From the NCBI GenBank assembly GCA_964404035.1, contig CAYOIT010000272.1, forward strand, positions 1 through 5,241: a stretch of 5,241 nucleotides of DNA, read 5' to 3'. The notes below the pieces were generated by a model. That model was given only the letters and a program-made list of their open reading frames with translations, made no database searches and was not told the DNA's origin. Below, one piece after another: positions 1 through 5,241 of this stretch (positions within the stretch are counted from its first letter, which is position 1; each line of letters starts with the position of its first letter). The translations under genes were made by a program, and so were the position numbers. Source of the stretch: CAMBRF01 sp964404035 (GTDB lineage: Bacteria > Verrucomicrobiota > Kiritimatiellia > CAIKKV01 > CAITUY01).

Positions 1-3000
1 ATCGTGTTTGCCTGGAGCACCGTATTCGTTCCCGTGAAGGTGAGCGTGTTTCCGGCGGCAAGGGTGAAGCTCGAAAAGTTGGGCGTCGACTGGCCGAGCG
101 TGATGCTGCCGTTGACGATCACATTCTGGCCGTCGAGCGGGACGTATCCCGAACTCCAGTTGGCGGAGTTCGTCCAGTTGCCCGTTCCGGTCCAGGTATT
201 GCTGAGGCTGGGAGCCATGTCCTGAATGCTGACGGTGCCGTTGGAAGGATTCCCCACAACGTAAAGCCCCGACGCCAGTGTGACGCTCGCGGTTTCCGTC
301 CCTTCCACGAGGGCGTCCGAGTAGGGCGCAATCACGATCGTCACGTTAGAGACCCCGGCCGGCATCAGCACGCTGGACGGCACATATTGATAATCCACGC
401 CGTTGCTGGCGCTGCCTGAAATCGCGAGATTGACGGTGAGCGCGAGACCCGTCGCCGAGGAGGCACGAAATACGGTGCACGTGCCCGTAATGCCGGGGGC
501 CTCAGACGCCGTGGGGCCGGTGGCCTGGATCCACAACGCGCCGCCCAGGAAAGCGGACGACGGGGTGGCCAGCACCTGACCGCCACCGTTCGTGGCACCA
601 AACGTGTAATAGTACGTCACGTTGGTCGCGCCCAGCGCGATCGTCCTGGCCACGGCGCCGGTGCCGACGTAACCAAGCGTATTCGTGTTGGCCCACGCGG
701 CGGGGTTCGTGCCTCCATCGGACGTGCCCCAGTAAACGGAGACCACGGTGGGCGCGGTGCCGGTGGAGATCAGTGCGCCGTTCAGCGTCGCCGAGGTCAG
801 GGTAATCGCCGAGGCGCCGCCGGCGGCATTGGTGATCACCGGAAGCGGCACGGTCGTCATGAACGACTGGGCGGCACTCGCCCATGCCTCGCCGACGCTA
901 TTCGTGGCATAGAATCGGTAGTAGTAACGGGTGCCCGGGGTGAGGTTCACCACATTCGTGGCAAACGAAGCGCCCTGAGCCTGATACCCGGCGAAGGCAT
1001 TGGTGACCGCCCAACCGGCAGCGGTTGGTCCGGCATCATTCGTTCCCCAGAAGACCGAGACAAGGGCGGGTGCCGAGCCGGTGGACAACAACGTGCCCTG
1101 CAGAGTGGCCGAGTAGTAATCGAGGTTGGTCGCATTCACGTTCGCCGCCACGGGCACGGCCGGCAGTTGGATCCACGCCACCGTACCGGTCCCGCCACTA
1201 GGCCCGGACGAGTTGGTGCCGCCCATCACCTCATTCGGGTCACGCAGGATGCCTGTCCAATTGTAGTTGTACTGGCGCGTTACGGCAATCCGCCCGCCCC
1301 CGCCGCCACCCCCGGTGACGCTGTTCAGGCCGCAGGCACGGATGGTGCCAGCACCTTTGAGTTCGGTGCACGAAAGGTTGATGGCGCCGCCGGCACCGCC
1401 GCCCGCAGCGTCGTGAGGCAATGTGCCCCCATTAGCGCTCAGGGCGCCATCCATCGTGAGCGTTTGCGAAGCCACAATCCGGATGATGCCGCCGCCGCTC
1501 GCGCCACCGGTCCAATAGGTCGCCCCGCCGCCGCTGCCCGCCTGAACCGGCGCGTTGGACGAGTCGTAGGTTTGTCCCGAGGTCGGGGTGCTGTTTCCAC
1601 CCAGGCCGCCATGCCCACCGCCTGTGTTGTTTCCCTTTCCTTTGCCGGGACCATACCCGTCGCCATTGGCGGCGAGCGCGCCGCTAAACCCACGACCGTC
1701 CGCGTTCACGGCGGCGCCCGCCGCGATCGTGACATTGCTGGCGACGATCAGAAGCCCGCCGGCATTGTTGGAGTAGGCATGCGACGAGGGATAGATAACC
1801 GAATTTGAGGCCACGACCAGACTCCCCGTCACAACCAGACGGGCCCCATAGTCGACACCGGGCGAGTTGGTCACGGCGGCGTACGTGTAGAGTAACGCGT
1901 TATTGGTCATCACAAAATCGCCGCCGACAAAGACGTCCAGTTTCTGGTTCGAATCAGTGGTGTTGTTGTTCCAGATCATCCGACCTTTGCTGAGAAGGAG
2001 ATTCGATCCCACCGAGCAGGATGAACCTGTCCCACCATACAAGTAACTATTCGCATAATCGTTGTTGGTGATCGTCAGCGTGTTGCCCACGCTCAACGTG
2101 CAATTACGCAGATCGAGACCGGCCACACCGTTCACGGCAAGGTTGCTCAGCACCGTCAACTGGAATCCGGAATCGAAACGCAGCATGCCCTTGGTCAAGG
2201 TCAGGTTGGTCACCGTCCAACTGGTGAAGCCGGGCGAGACGATATACGAACCCGGTAGCGTCGGCACGGGGAAGAAACTGGTGTCGGACAGGTATACGGT
2301 CCCTTCCTCGCCAAAGGAGTCGTAGACCACCGTTCCCGTGTAGACTCGCCGTCCGATGCCCGCGGACAACGACACGGTGGGCTTGGCCACGAGGTTCTGG
2401 GCGGCCTGCGCGGTCGGATCGTAGACGACGGCAATCCGCCCGCCGCCCCCACCACCACCGTTACCGCTCGACGTACTGTCGGCCCCATCTGCCTGGATCG
2501 AACCACTCCCGGCCAAGCGGTTGGCGGAAATGTAGACGCCGCCCCCCGAACCGCCGCCGGAGTTCGCCGGCGTCGTGCCATTGGCCGTGATCGTACCATT
2601 GATCGTGACCAGCCCGCTGGCGCTGATCGTCACCAGGCCGCCACCGTTGCCGCCGCCCGACCATGAACTGCCTGCCGCGCCGCTGCCCGGCATGTCGGGG
2701 GCGTTGGTGGTCCCATACGCGTTGTTCTCCATCCCTCCCGAGCCGCCATAGCCTCCGCCGCCGCCCAGGGTATGGTTGAAGCCCCGCCCGGGCCCGTAGC
2801 CCGCTTGGCCTCCGGGACCTCCCTGGAACCCGCAACCGTTGACACTAATGGTTCCTGAAAGGGTAAGGTTGGTGCAGACGAACCACACCCGGCTGTTGGG
2901 AATCCACTGACCGAGCCCATTGGTGGTCGTCGCCGAATTGGCCGTGTGGTTGACCGTGCCGCCAAGAATAACATCAGTGGCGATAATGGCTGCATTGGTC

Positions 3001-4853
3001 GAGTCGAAAGTAACAGTGGCGTTGTTCGAGAAACTGACGAGGTTCGGGGTCGAGTTGGTCAGGGTAACCGTTCCGCTACTGATCACTGCGGCTTCGCCGG
3101 CACTCGGCAGGATCCCCCCGGCCCAGTAGTTGGTGACATTCCAGTTGCCCGTGCCGCTCCACACCCGCTGCATCGGTGCGTCGGCGATGGTCACAATGTC
3201 GTTGCTCTGTGCCCCGATGACGTAGGGTCCGGCGGCCAAAGTTACCTGGACGGTTTCGGTCCCCTCCACAATCTGATCCCAACAAACCGGCAGCACGTTG
3301 ATGGCCGCCGTGCTCTGGCTGGCCGGGATCGTTACGGTGCCGCTGAGTGCCGCGTAATCCACGCCGCTACTGGCGGAGCCGCCCACCGTGTAGTTAACGA
3401 CCAAAGCCTCATTCGTGCAATTCGAAGGCCGCGAGACGGTGAAGGCGCCCGGAGTGCCCAACTCGGAGGCCGCTGGCGTTGTGGCCTGCACGGTCAACGC
3501 CCCTGTAATCAGGTATTGCGGCGAGGACGCCGTCACGTTGGTCGTCGCGTTGGAGGCCCCGAAGGTATAGTAGTAATTCCGGCCTGAATTCAGGCTGATA
3601 TTCGTGGATGGATAACTGCCGTTGGTCCAGTCGCCCGGATTCCACCAGTTGGTATTGGCCCACGCGCCGCTGACCGCGCCGTTGTTCGTGCCCCAGAGCA
3701 CGCACACGGCCGTGGCCGATGTGCCGGTGCTCACGAGCGAGCCGTTGAACGTCGCCCCGGTCGTCGTCACGGCTGTGACAGGGGCGTTGCGGATGTCGAG
3801 CAAGGTGCTGGAGCCGCTCGTGGGATACCGCACGATCACAATGCCCGAGCCGCCGTTACCACCACCCGTGAAAGATGAACCGGAGTCCAGCCAAGTCCCG
3901 CCGCCGCCGCCGCCGCCGGTATTGGCGCCGCCGTTGCCGCCCTGCGCACCATTGCCTGCCCCACCGCCCGTGCCGTTCGTCAGTCCCCCGGTCCCATAGC
4001 CGCCCCCTGTCGAACCGCGACTGGCACCGCCACCACCACCGCCCGTGCCGCCGTTGCCGCCATTCCGGCTATTGAATGCACCACCACCACCGCCGCCGCC
4101 CCAGTAATAGTTGGCACCCAGAATCGCGTTCGTGATGCCTGCGCCCCCGGCTCCGCCCGGTCCCGCGGCAACACCAGAAGTGGCATTGGTGCCGGCGCCG
4201 CCACCCCCACGTGCAGCTGTGTCAGTCACGCCATTGCGCGGGGTGGTCACACTGCCGCCCGCACATTCGTAGATCTTGCCCGCATAACCGCCTAGGGAGG
4301 ATGCAGATCCGTTGGTTGTGCCGCCACTGGCGCCAGAACCGCTCGATGTGCTGTTGGCGCCCGCGCCGCCGCCGGAACCGCCAATCTTTCCAACAGTGCC
4401 GGTGCTACCGTCAAAGTGCCCGCCACCACCGCCACCGGCGGCGATCACATCGAAGGCTGACGAGTTTGTGCCGTTGCCTCCATCGCCTCCAGAGGTGTAC
4501 ACGCCGGAACCGCCCGCGCCGCCGCCTCCCACCGTTACCGTGTAGGTGCCGCTCGTCAACGCCGCAGAGGAAATGGCCACAACGCCACCCCCGCCCCCGC
4601 CCCCGCCAATCGCGCAGCCGCCGCCACCACCGCCGCCCACGACGAGCACCTCAACGCTGCTCAGTGAATAATTGGTAAAAACTCCTGAACTCGTGAAAAT
4701 GTGTGCAGTCCAGTTCGTGCCGCCCGCGTCGGTATAGTTCGTCACCGTCCCGCCCGAGGCCAACACCGCCAGCGCCTGCGGCGCCATCGCCGCGAGCAAG
4801 AATCCAAGCGAAATTACGAACCCCGTCCCCCGCATCCATTTCGTCGTGCTCAT
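1..4853 (-). CDS. Giant secreted multidomain Gly-rich / FN3-like / Calx-beta surface protein (C-terminus off window)
   Basis: One minus-strand frame is open from ATG at 4853 to the left edge (1617 full codons, no stop, no frameshift found on codon-by-codon reading). The start is supported by a purine-rich ribosome site 7 nt upstream and a signal peptide immediately after it. Domain order by residue: signal peptide 1-29; Gly-rich domain ~36-344; FN3-like ~357-450; Calx-beta ~451-558; WSGTGNW module ~564-640; second-type Gly-rich domain ~656-812; beta-rich stretch ~819-1031; Gly-rich again ~1032-1193; FN3-like ~1230-1334 and ~1335-1436; Calx-beta ~1439-1546; WTGTGNW module from ~1552. Such domains in known families act outside the cell in adhesion or matrix roles, Calx-beta usually binding Ca2+. 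No enzyme motif is seen. A C-terminal sorting or anchoring signal (for example PEP-CTERM or an autotransporter barrel) would lie off window and cannot be judged. Specific function is unknown. The coding call is near certain, the adhesin-like role an inference. Confidence 0.93.
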   Translation of the reverse strand, partial: MSTTKWMRGTGFVISLGFLLAAMAPQALAVLASGGTVTNYTDAGGTNWTAHIFTSSGVFTNYSLSSVEVLVVGGGGGGGCAIGGGGGGGGVVAISSAALTSGTYTVTVGGGGAGGSGVYTSGGDGGNGTNSSAFDVIAAGGGGGGHFDGSTGTVGKIGGSGGGAGANSTSSGSGASGGTTNGSASSLGGYAGKIYECAGGSVTTPRNGVTDTAARGGGGAGTNATSGVAAGPGGAGGAGITNAILGANYYWGGGGGGGAFNSRNGGNGGTGGGGGGASRGSTGGGYGTGGLTNGTGGGAGNGAQGGNGGANTGGGGGGGTWLDSGSSFTGGGNGGSGIVIVRYPTSGSSTLLDIRNAPVTAVTTTGATFNGSLVSTGTSATAVCVLWGTNNGAVSGAWANTNWWNPGDWTNGSYPSTNISLNSGRNYYYTFGASNATTNVTASSPQYLITGALTVQATTPAASELGTPGAFTVSRPSNCTNEALVVNYTVGGSASSGVDYAALSGTVTIPASQSTAAINVLPVCWDQIVEGTETVQVTLAAGPYVIGAQSNDIVTIADAPMQRVWSGTGNWNVTNYWAGGILPSAGEAAVISSGTVTLTNSTPNLVSFSNNATVTFDSTNAAIIATDVILGGTVNHTANSATTTNGLGQWIPNSRVWFVCTNLTLSGTISVNGCGFQGGPGGQAGYGPGRGFNHTLGGGGGYGGSGGMENNAYGTTNAPDMPGSGAAGSSWSGGGNGGGLVTISASGLVTINGTITANGTTPANSGGGSGGGVYISANRLAGSGSIQADGADSTSSGNGGGGGGGRIAVVYDPTAQAAQNLVAKPTVSLSAGIGRRVYTGTVVYDSFGEEGTVYLSDTSFFPVPTLPGSYIVSPGFTSWTVTNLTLTKGMLRFDSGFQLTVLSNLAVNGVAGLDLRNCTLSVGNTLTITNNDYANSYLYGGTGSSCSVGSNLLLSKGRMIWNNNTTDSNQKLDVFVGGDFVMTNNALLYTYAAVTNSPGVDYGARLVVTGSLVVASNSVIYPSSHAYSNNAGGLLIVASNVTIAAGAAVNADGRGFSGALAANGDGYGPGKGKGNNTGGGHGGLGGNSTPTSGQTYDSSNAPVQAGSGGGATYWTGGASGGGIIRIVASQTLTMDGALSANGGTLPHDAAGGGAGGAINLSCTELKGAGTIRACGLNSVTGGGGGGGRIAVTRQYNYNWTGILRDPNEVMGGTNSSGPSGGTGTVAWIQLPAVPVAANVNATNLDYYSATLQGTLLSTGSAPALVSVFWGTNDAGPTAAGWAVTNAFAGYQAQGASFATNVVNLTPGTRYYYRFYATNSVGEAWASAAQSFMTTVPLPVITNAAGGASAITLTSATLNGALISTGTAPTVVSVYWGTSDGGTNPAAWANTNTLGYVGTGAVARTIALGATNVTYYYTFGATNGGGQVLATPSSAFLGGALWIQATGPTASEAPGITGTCTVFRASSATGLALTVNLAISGSASNGVDYQYVPSSVLMPAGVSNVTIVIAPYSDALVEGTETASVTLASGLYVVGNPSNGTVSIQDMAPSLSNTWTGTGNWTNSANWSSGYVPLDGQNVIVNGSITLGQSTPNFSSFTLAAGNTLTFTGTNTVLQANT
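3..200 (-). other. WTGTGNW beta-strand module 2, truncated by window edge (residues ~1552-1617)
   Basis: The segment starts TWTGTGNWTNSANW, then VPLDGQNVIVNGSITL, STPNFSSF and NTLTFTGTNTVL. It aligns with the first module, including TGTGNW and STPN. It is interrupted only by the edge of the window; if the repeat order holds, another Gly-rich domain ending in RIAV should follow beyond position 1. Confidence 0.55.
216..539 (-). other. Calx-beta domain 2 (residues ~1439-1546)
   Basis: The motif order matches the first Calx-beta: FRASSATG, GSASNGVDY (D1487), then D1513 and VEGTETASVTLASG (E1517, E1520), YVVGN and a terminal VSIQD. All acidic positions expected for Ca2+ binding in this family are conserved. 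It lies 987-988 residues after Calx-beta 1 and is again followed at once by a W-module. Confidence 0.83.
546..1166 (-). other. Tandem FN3-like domains 2 and 3 (residues ~1230-1436)
   Basis: Two adjacent copies share the order SATLxG, LxSTGxAPxxVSVxWGT, a WAxTN segment, a T-rich strand and YYYxFxATN. Copy 2 has FWGTNDAG (1268-1275) and YYYRFYATN (1310-1318). Copy 3 has YWGTSDGG (1374-1381) and YYYTFGATN (1414-1422). The Trp-to-Trp period is 106 residues. They are closer to each other than to the first copy at 357-450, which suggests a local duplication. Likely extracellular spacer or binding modules. Confidence 0.62.
1275..1760 (-). other. Gly-rich domain of second type, copy 2 (residues ~1032-1193)
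   Basis: The order matches copy 1: LLIVASNVTIAAGAAVNADG, GYGPGKG (1066-1072), Gly loops, GGGIIRIVASQTLTMDG, GGAINLSCTELKGAGTIRACG, a seven-Gly run and RIAV (1188-1191). The pair of cysteines (1162 and 1174) in the last strand-turn unit is absent from copy 1, where the equivalent positions are Ser/Ala-like. It leads into two FN3-like domains after a short linker with NWTG and a GPSGGTGTV stretch. Confidence 0.55.
1761..2399 (-). other. Beta-strand-rich linker (residues ~819-1031)
   Basis: About 210 residues lie between the two second-type Gly-rich domains. They contain serial short strands such as NLTLTKGMLRF, LTVLSNLAVNG, LSVGNTLTITN and LVVTGSLVVASN, rich in Asn, Thr and Val, as expected of a right-handed beta-helix or solenoid. 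An early segment reads YDSFGEEGTVYLSD (844-857). No family is recognised. Isolated Cys918 and Cys946 are present. Confidence 0.45.
2418..2888 (-). other. Gly-rich domain of second type, copy 1 (residues ~656-812)
   Basis: Reading along the protein: a TNLTLSGTISVNG strand pair, GYGPGRG (685-691), Gly-rich loops, LVTISASGLVTINGTITANG, GGGVYISANRLAGSGSIQADG, then a Gly run and RIAVVYD (806-812). It is a different type from the N-terminal Gly-rich domain and clearly paralogous to residues 1032-1193. The spacing from GYGPG to RIAV is 120 residues here and 121 in the other copy. The repeated strand-turn pattern suggests a beta-solenoid with Gly-rich loops. Function is not known. Confidence 0.55.
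2934..3164 (-). other. WSGTGNW beta-strand module 1 (residues ~564-640)
   Basis: The module begins VWSGTGNWNVTNYW and continues with LPSAGEAAVISSGTVTL and TNSTPNLVSF, alternating short strands. This resembles the beta-solenoid or autotransporter-associated segments of secreted proteins that start with W-x-G-x-G-x-W and a P-x-x-G turn (recognised by pattern). A clear second copy sits at residues 1552-1617, sharing the TGTGNW and STPN motifs. No exact family is assigned. Confidence 0.55.
3180..3503 (-). other. Calx-beta domain 1 (residues ~451-558)
   Basis: The hallmark elements are present in order: a VSRPSN strand, VNYTVGGSAS, SGVDYAAL (D499), a SGTVTIPA strand, then D526 and VEGTETVQVTL (E530, E533), ending with IVTIAD. 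In Calx-beta domains these acidic residues help coordinate Ca2+, so Ca2+-stabilised rigidity is expected. It follows the first FN3-like domain directly and precedes a WSGTGNW module, the same order as at residues 1335-1617. Confidence 0.82.
3504..3785 (-). other. FN3-like domain 1 (residues ~357-450)
   Basis: This segment shows the pattern of an atypical fibronectin type III-like repeat: an ATFNGSLVSTG strand pair, then LWGTNNG (386-392), a WANTN stretch, and NYYYTFGASN (426-435) near the end. The same LWGT...YYYxF pattern recurs in two further copies in this protein at about residues 1230-1436. Such domains usually act as spacers or binding modules in extracellular proteins. This copy carries an insertion rich in Trp (NWWNPGDW, 402-409). 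Confidence 0.6.
3822..4748 (-). other. N-terminal glycine-rich domain (residues ~36-344)
   Basis: The domain opens with beta-strand segments leading into VEVLVVGG and a Gly run (residues 67-78). It continues with many Gly runs broken by N, S, T, A and aromatic residues (for example NYYWGG near 249-254), and closes with GGSGIVIVRYP (334-344). This opening and closing pair is typical of the bacterial glycine-rich domain found in secreted and phage-tail-like proteins (recognised by pattern, not by a search). It probably forms a beta/polyglycine structural unit. Cysteines are rare (residues 80 and 197). Codons are mostly GGC/GGT, producing GCC/ACC triplet runs on the plus strand. Confidence 0.7.
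3900..3917. repeat. (GCC)n triplet microsatellite inside the Gly-rich domain
   Basis: Six consecutive GCC triplets on the plus strand encode a six-Gly run on the minus strand (residues ~313-318). Similar runs of GCC/ACC triplets occur at 4080-4100 and 4588-4635. Because the unit is one codon, changes in copy number would alter Gly-run length without breaking the frame. Confidence 0.75.
4767..4853 (-). other. Sec-type signal peptide (residues 1-29)
   Basis: The N-terminus has a short basic n-region (Lys5, Arg8), a hydrophobic core (GFVISLGFLLAAMA, residues 11-24) and an ALA ending at residue 29. Cleavage after Ala29 or, alternatively, after Ala32 (VLA) fits the small-x-small rule for signal peptidase I. 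There is no lipobox Cys. This indicates export of the whole protein across the inner membrane. Confidence 0.85.
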
Positions 4854-4860
4854 CGTTGTT

Positions 4861-4868
4861 CTCCCCTT
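4861..4868 (-). promoter_or_regulatory. Ribosome binding site of the giant gene
   Basis: On the minus strand AAGGGGAG lies 7 nt before the ATG at 4853, a strong Shine-Dalgarno match at normal spacing. It fixes this ATG as the start rather than the in-frame Met7 inside the signal peptide. No convincing -35/-10 promoter pair was recognised further upstream. Confidence 0.8.
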
Positions 4869-4904
4869 CCGTTTCCAACTTTCGACCACACTTTCTTCGT
4901 GGCG

Positions 4905-4919
4905 CGGGCTTCCAGCCCG
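4905..4919. repeat. Short palindrome (6-bp stem, TCC loop)
   Basis: CGGGCT, loop TCC, AGCCCG; flanked by GGCG on the left and TGGCC on the right. It lies 37 bp beyond the ribosome site of the giant gene, so it would fall in the 5' leader if transcription starts further upstream. A related sequence (GGCTGAAAGCCCCGGGCCAC, 5156-5175) appears inside the end of the regulator gene. Confidence 0.65.
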
Positions 4920-5006
4920 TGGCCTCTTCTGTCGCCAGCCCGGTAGCCTGTCAGACTTACGCCCCGCAGGGCACCATGCTCGCTACCGGCCGAGACGGCC
5001 GGCTCA

Positions 5007-5047
5007 AAAACGCCCCAGAATCGAACCAAAACGCCCCAGAATCGAAC
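5007..5047. repeat. Tandem duplication, 20-bp unit with 21-bp period
   Basis: The 20-mer AAAACGCCCCAGAATCGAAC occurs at 5007-5026 and again, identical, at 5028-5047, separated by one C. It sits in the loop region of the 4980-4990 / 5066-5076 inverted repeat, between two hairpins. Confidence 0.9.
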
Positions 5048-5127
5048 TGGAGCCGGCGGTCCTCCGCCGGTAGCGACGGTGGGGACTTCCCACATCGCCC
5101 AAACCCGACAGGCTGCTAGTCACGGGG

Positions 5128-5241
5128 CTACGGGCCCTTCGACACGCTCAGGGCAGGCTGAAAGCCCCGGGCCACGAGTTTCGGCCCGATCAGCACCGGG
5201 TTTTGCGGCGGCTTTCCGCCATTCATCAACGTCTCCAACAT
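5128..5241 (-). CDS. C-terminal fragment, probable LacI-family transcriptional regulator
   Basis: Thirty-seven codons end at a TAG (5128-5130). The rest of the gene lies right of the window; the Met at the very edge is probably internal. The readable part contains LETLMNGGKPPQNPVLIGP (residues 2-20) followed by KLVARG. A short helix, a Pro-rich turn, a hydrophobic strand and a final L-V-x-R-G are typical of the extreme C-terminus of LacI or GntR/LacI regulators, which bind a sugar-like effector and DNA. In that family the Arg-Gly is usually followed by Ser and a short tail; here it is followed by FQPALSVSKGP, encoded in repeat-like DNA. It is on the same strand as the giant gene, about 270 bp upstream of it, so co-regulation is possible but not shown. 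The family call rests on a short motif only. Confidence 0.5.
   Translation of the reverse strand: MLETLMNGGKPPQNPVLIGPKLVARGFQPALSVSKGP

Larger units (their letters stand above)
4869..5127. repeat. Palindrome-rich intergenic region between regulator and giant gene
   Basis: No credible gene is seen here. The stretch holds several inverted repeats: 4905-4919 (CGGGCT-TCC-AGCCCG), 4986-5002 (CCGGCCG-AGA-CGGCCGG), 5053-5070 (CCGGCGG-TCCT-CCGCCGG) and a weaker one at 5079-5093. Two longer-range pairs enclose the middle: 4980-4990 with 5066-5076 (11 bp, perfect) and 4945-4952 with 5107-5114 (8 bp, perfect). None is followed by a T tract on the minus strand in the way of a standard intrinsic terminator. 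The pattern suggests REP- or MITE-like repeats; promoter elements for the giant gene must lie here but were not recognised. Confidence 0.6.

Noticed and set aside
1167..1808. Plus-strand ORF of 213 codons
   Set aside because: It is antisense to the well-formed Gly-rich copy 2 and linker, with a random-looking Arg/Ala/Gly-rich product; a shadow of high GC. The 2946-3587 ORF of the same length fails for the same reason.
3622..3999. Plus-strand Pro/Val-rich ORF of 125 codons
   Set aside because: It is the exact complement of Gly/Thr/Asn codons of the giant minus-strand gene; the Pro runs mirror Gly runs, and it lacks a ribosome site or domain.
4211..4678. Plus-strand Arg/His/Cys-rich ORF of 155 codons
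   Set aside because: Its composition comes from out-of-frame reading of GCC/ACC triplets in the Gly-rich domain; there is no plausible protein fold.
5007..5047. Possible CRISPR array
   Set aside because: Only two copies separated by a single base; no spacers, leader or cas genes.
4986..5070. Intrinsic terminator for the regulator gene
   Set aside because: GC-rich hairpins exist, but no T tract follows any of them on the minus strand; the T5 at 5006-5010 (minus strand) precedes rather than follows the stem at 4986-5002.
4850..5095. Minus-strand 81-codon ORF ending in an ATGA overlap with the giant gene's start
   Set aside because: The ATGA overlap looks like translational coupling, but the product is encoded by the tandem repeat and palindromes (RFWGVLVRFWGV), has no recognisable motif, and its start has no clear ribosome site. 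Chance is more likely.
4703..5119. Plus-strand 138-codon ORF crossing the intergenic region
   Set aside because: It overlaps the signal-peptide coding end of the giant gene and translates repeat DNA; no motif or ribosome site supports it.

Overview
The window is almost entirely one very large gene on the minus strand. It starts with ATG at 4853 and stays open, with no stop, for 1617 complete codons to the left edge. Hand translation of every codon from 4853 to 3 gives one continuous, composition-consistent product: a signal peptide followed by repeated beta-rich, Gly/Thr/Asn/Ser-rich extracellular domains. The true C-terminus lies beyond position 1. The many other open frames in the window are shadows of this GC-rich, Gly-rich gene.

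From the N-terminus (right) to the left edge, the protein contains: a signal peptide; a long glycine-rich domain bounded by VEVLVVGG and GSGIVIVRYP; a fibronectin-III-like domain; a Calx-beta domain; a WSGTGNW beta-strand module; a second kind of glycine-rich domain ending in a Gly run plus RIAV; a beta-strand-rich stretch; another copy of that glycine-rich domain; two more fibronectin-III-like domains; a second Calx-beta domain; and the start of a second WTGTGNW module, cut by the window. The block FN3-like / Calx-beta / W-module therefore occurs twice, about 988 residues apart. The protein is most simply a giant secreted or surface-anchored adhesin or matrix-type protein. No catalytic domain is visible in the part present.

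At the right edge, the last 37 codons of another minus-strand gene are visible. They resemble the C-terminus of a LacI-family (or GntR/LacI) transcriptional regulator. Between its stop (5128) and the big gene lie about 270 bp rich in palindromes, a 21-bp-period tandem duplication and nested inverted repeats. The regulator's last ~11 codons look like they run into similar repeat sequence.

The high GC content, the giant FN3/Calx-beta/Gly-rich protein with phrases such as YWGTxDGG and YYYRFYATN, the LacI-type neighbour and the palindromic intergenic repeats suggest a member of the Verrucomicrobiota / Kiritimatiellota / Lentisphaerota / Planctomycetota group. This is inferred from protein style only. 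No RNA gene, CRISPR array, transposase, phage gene or defence system is visible.
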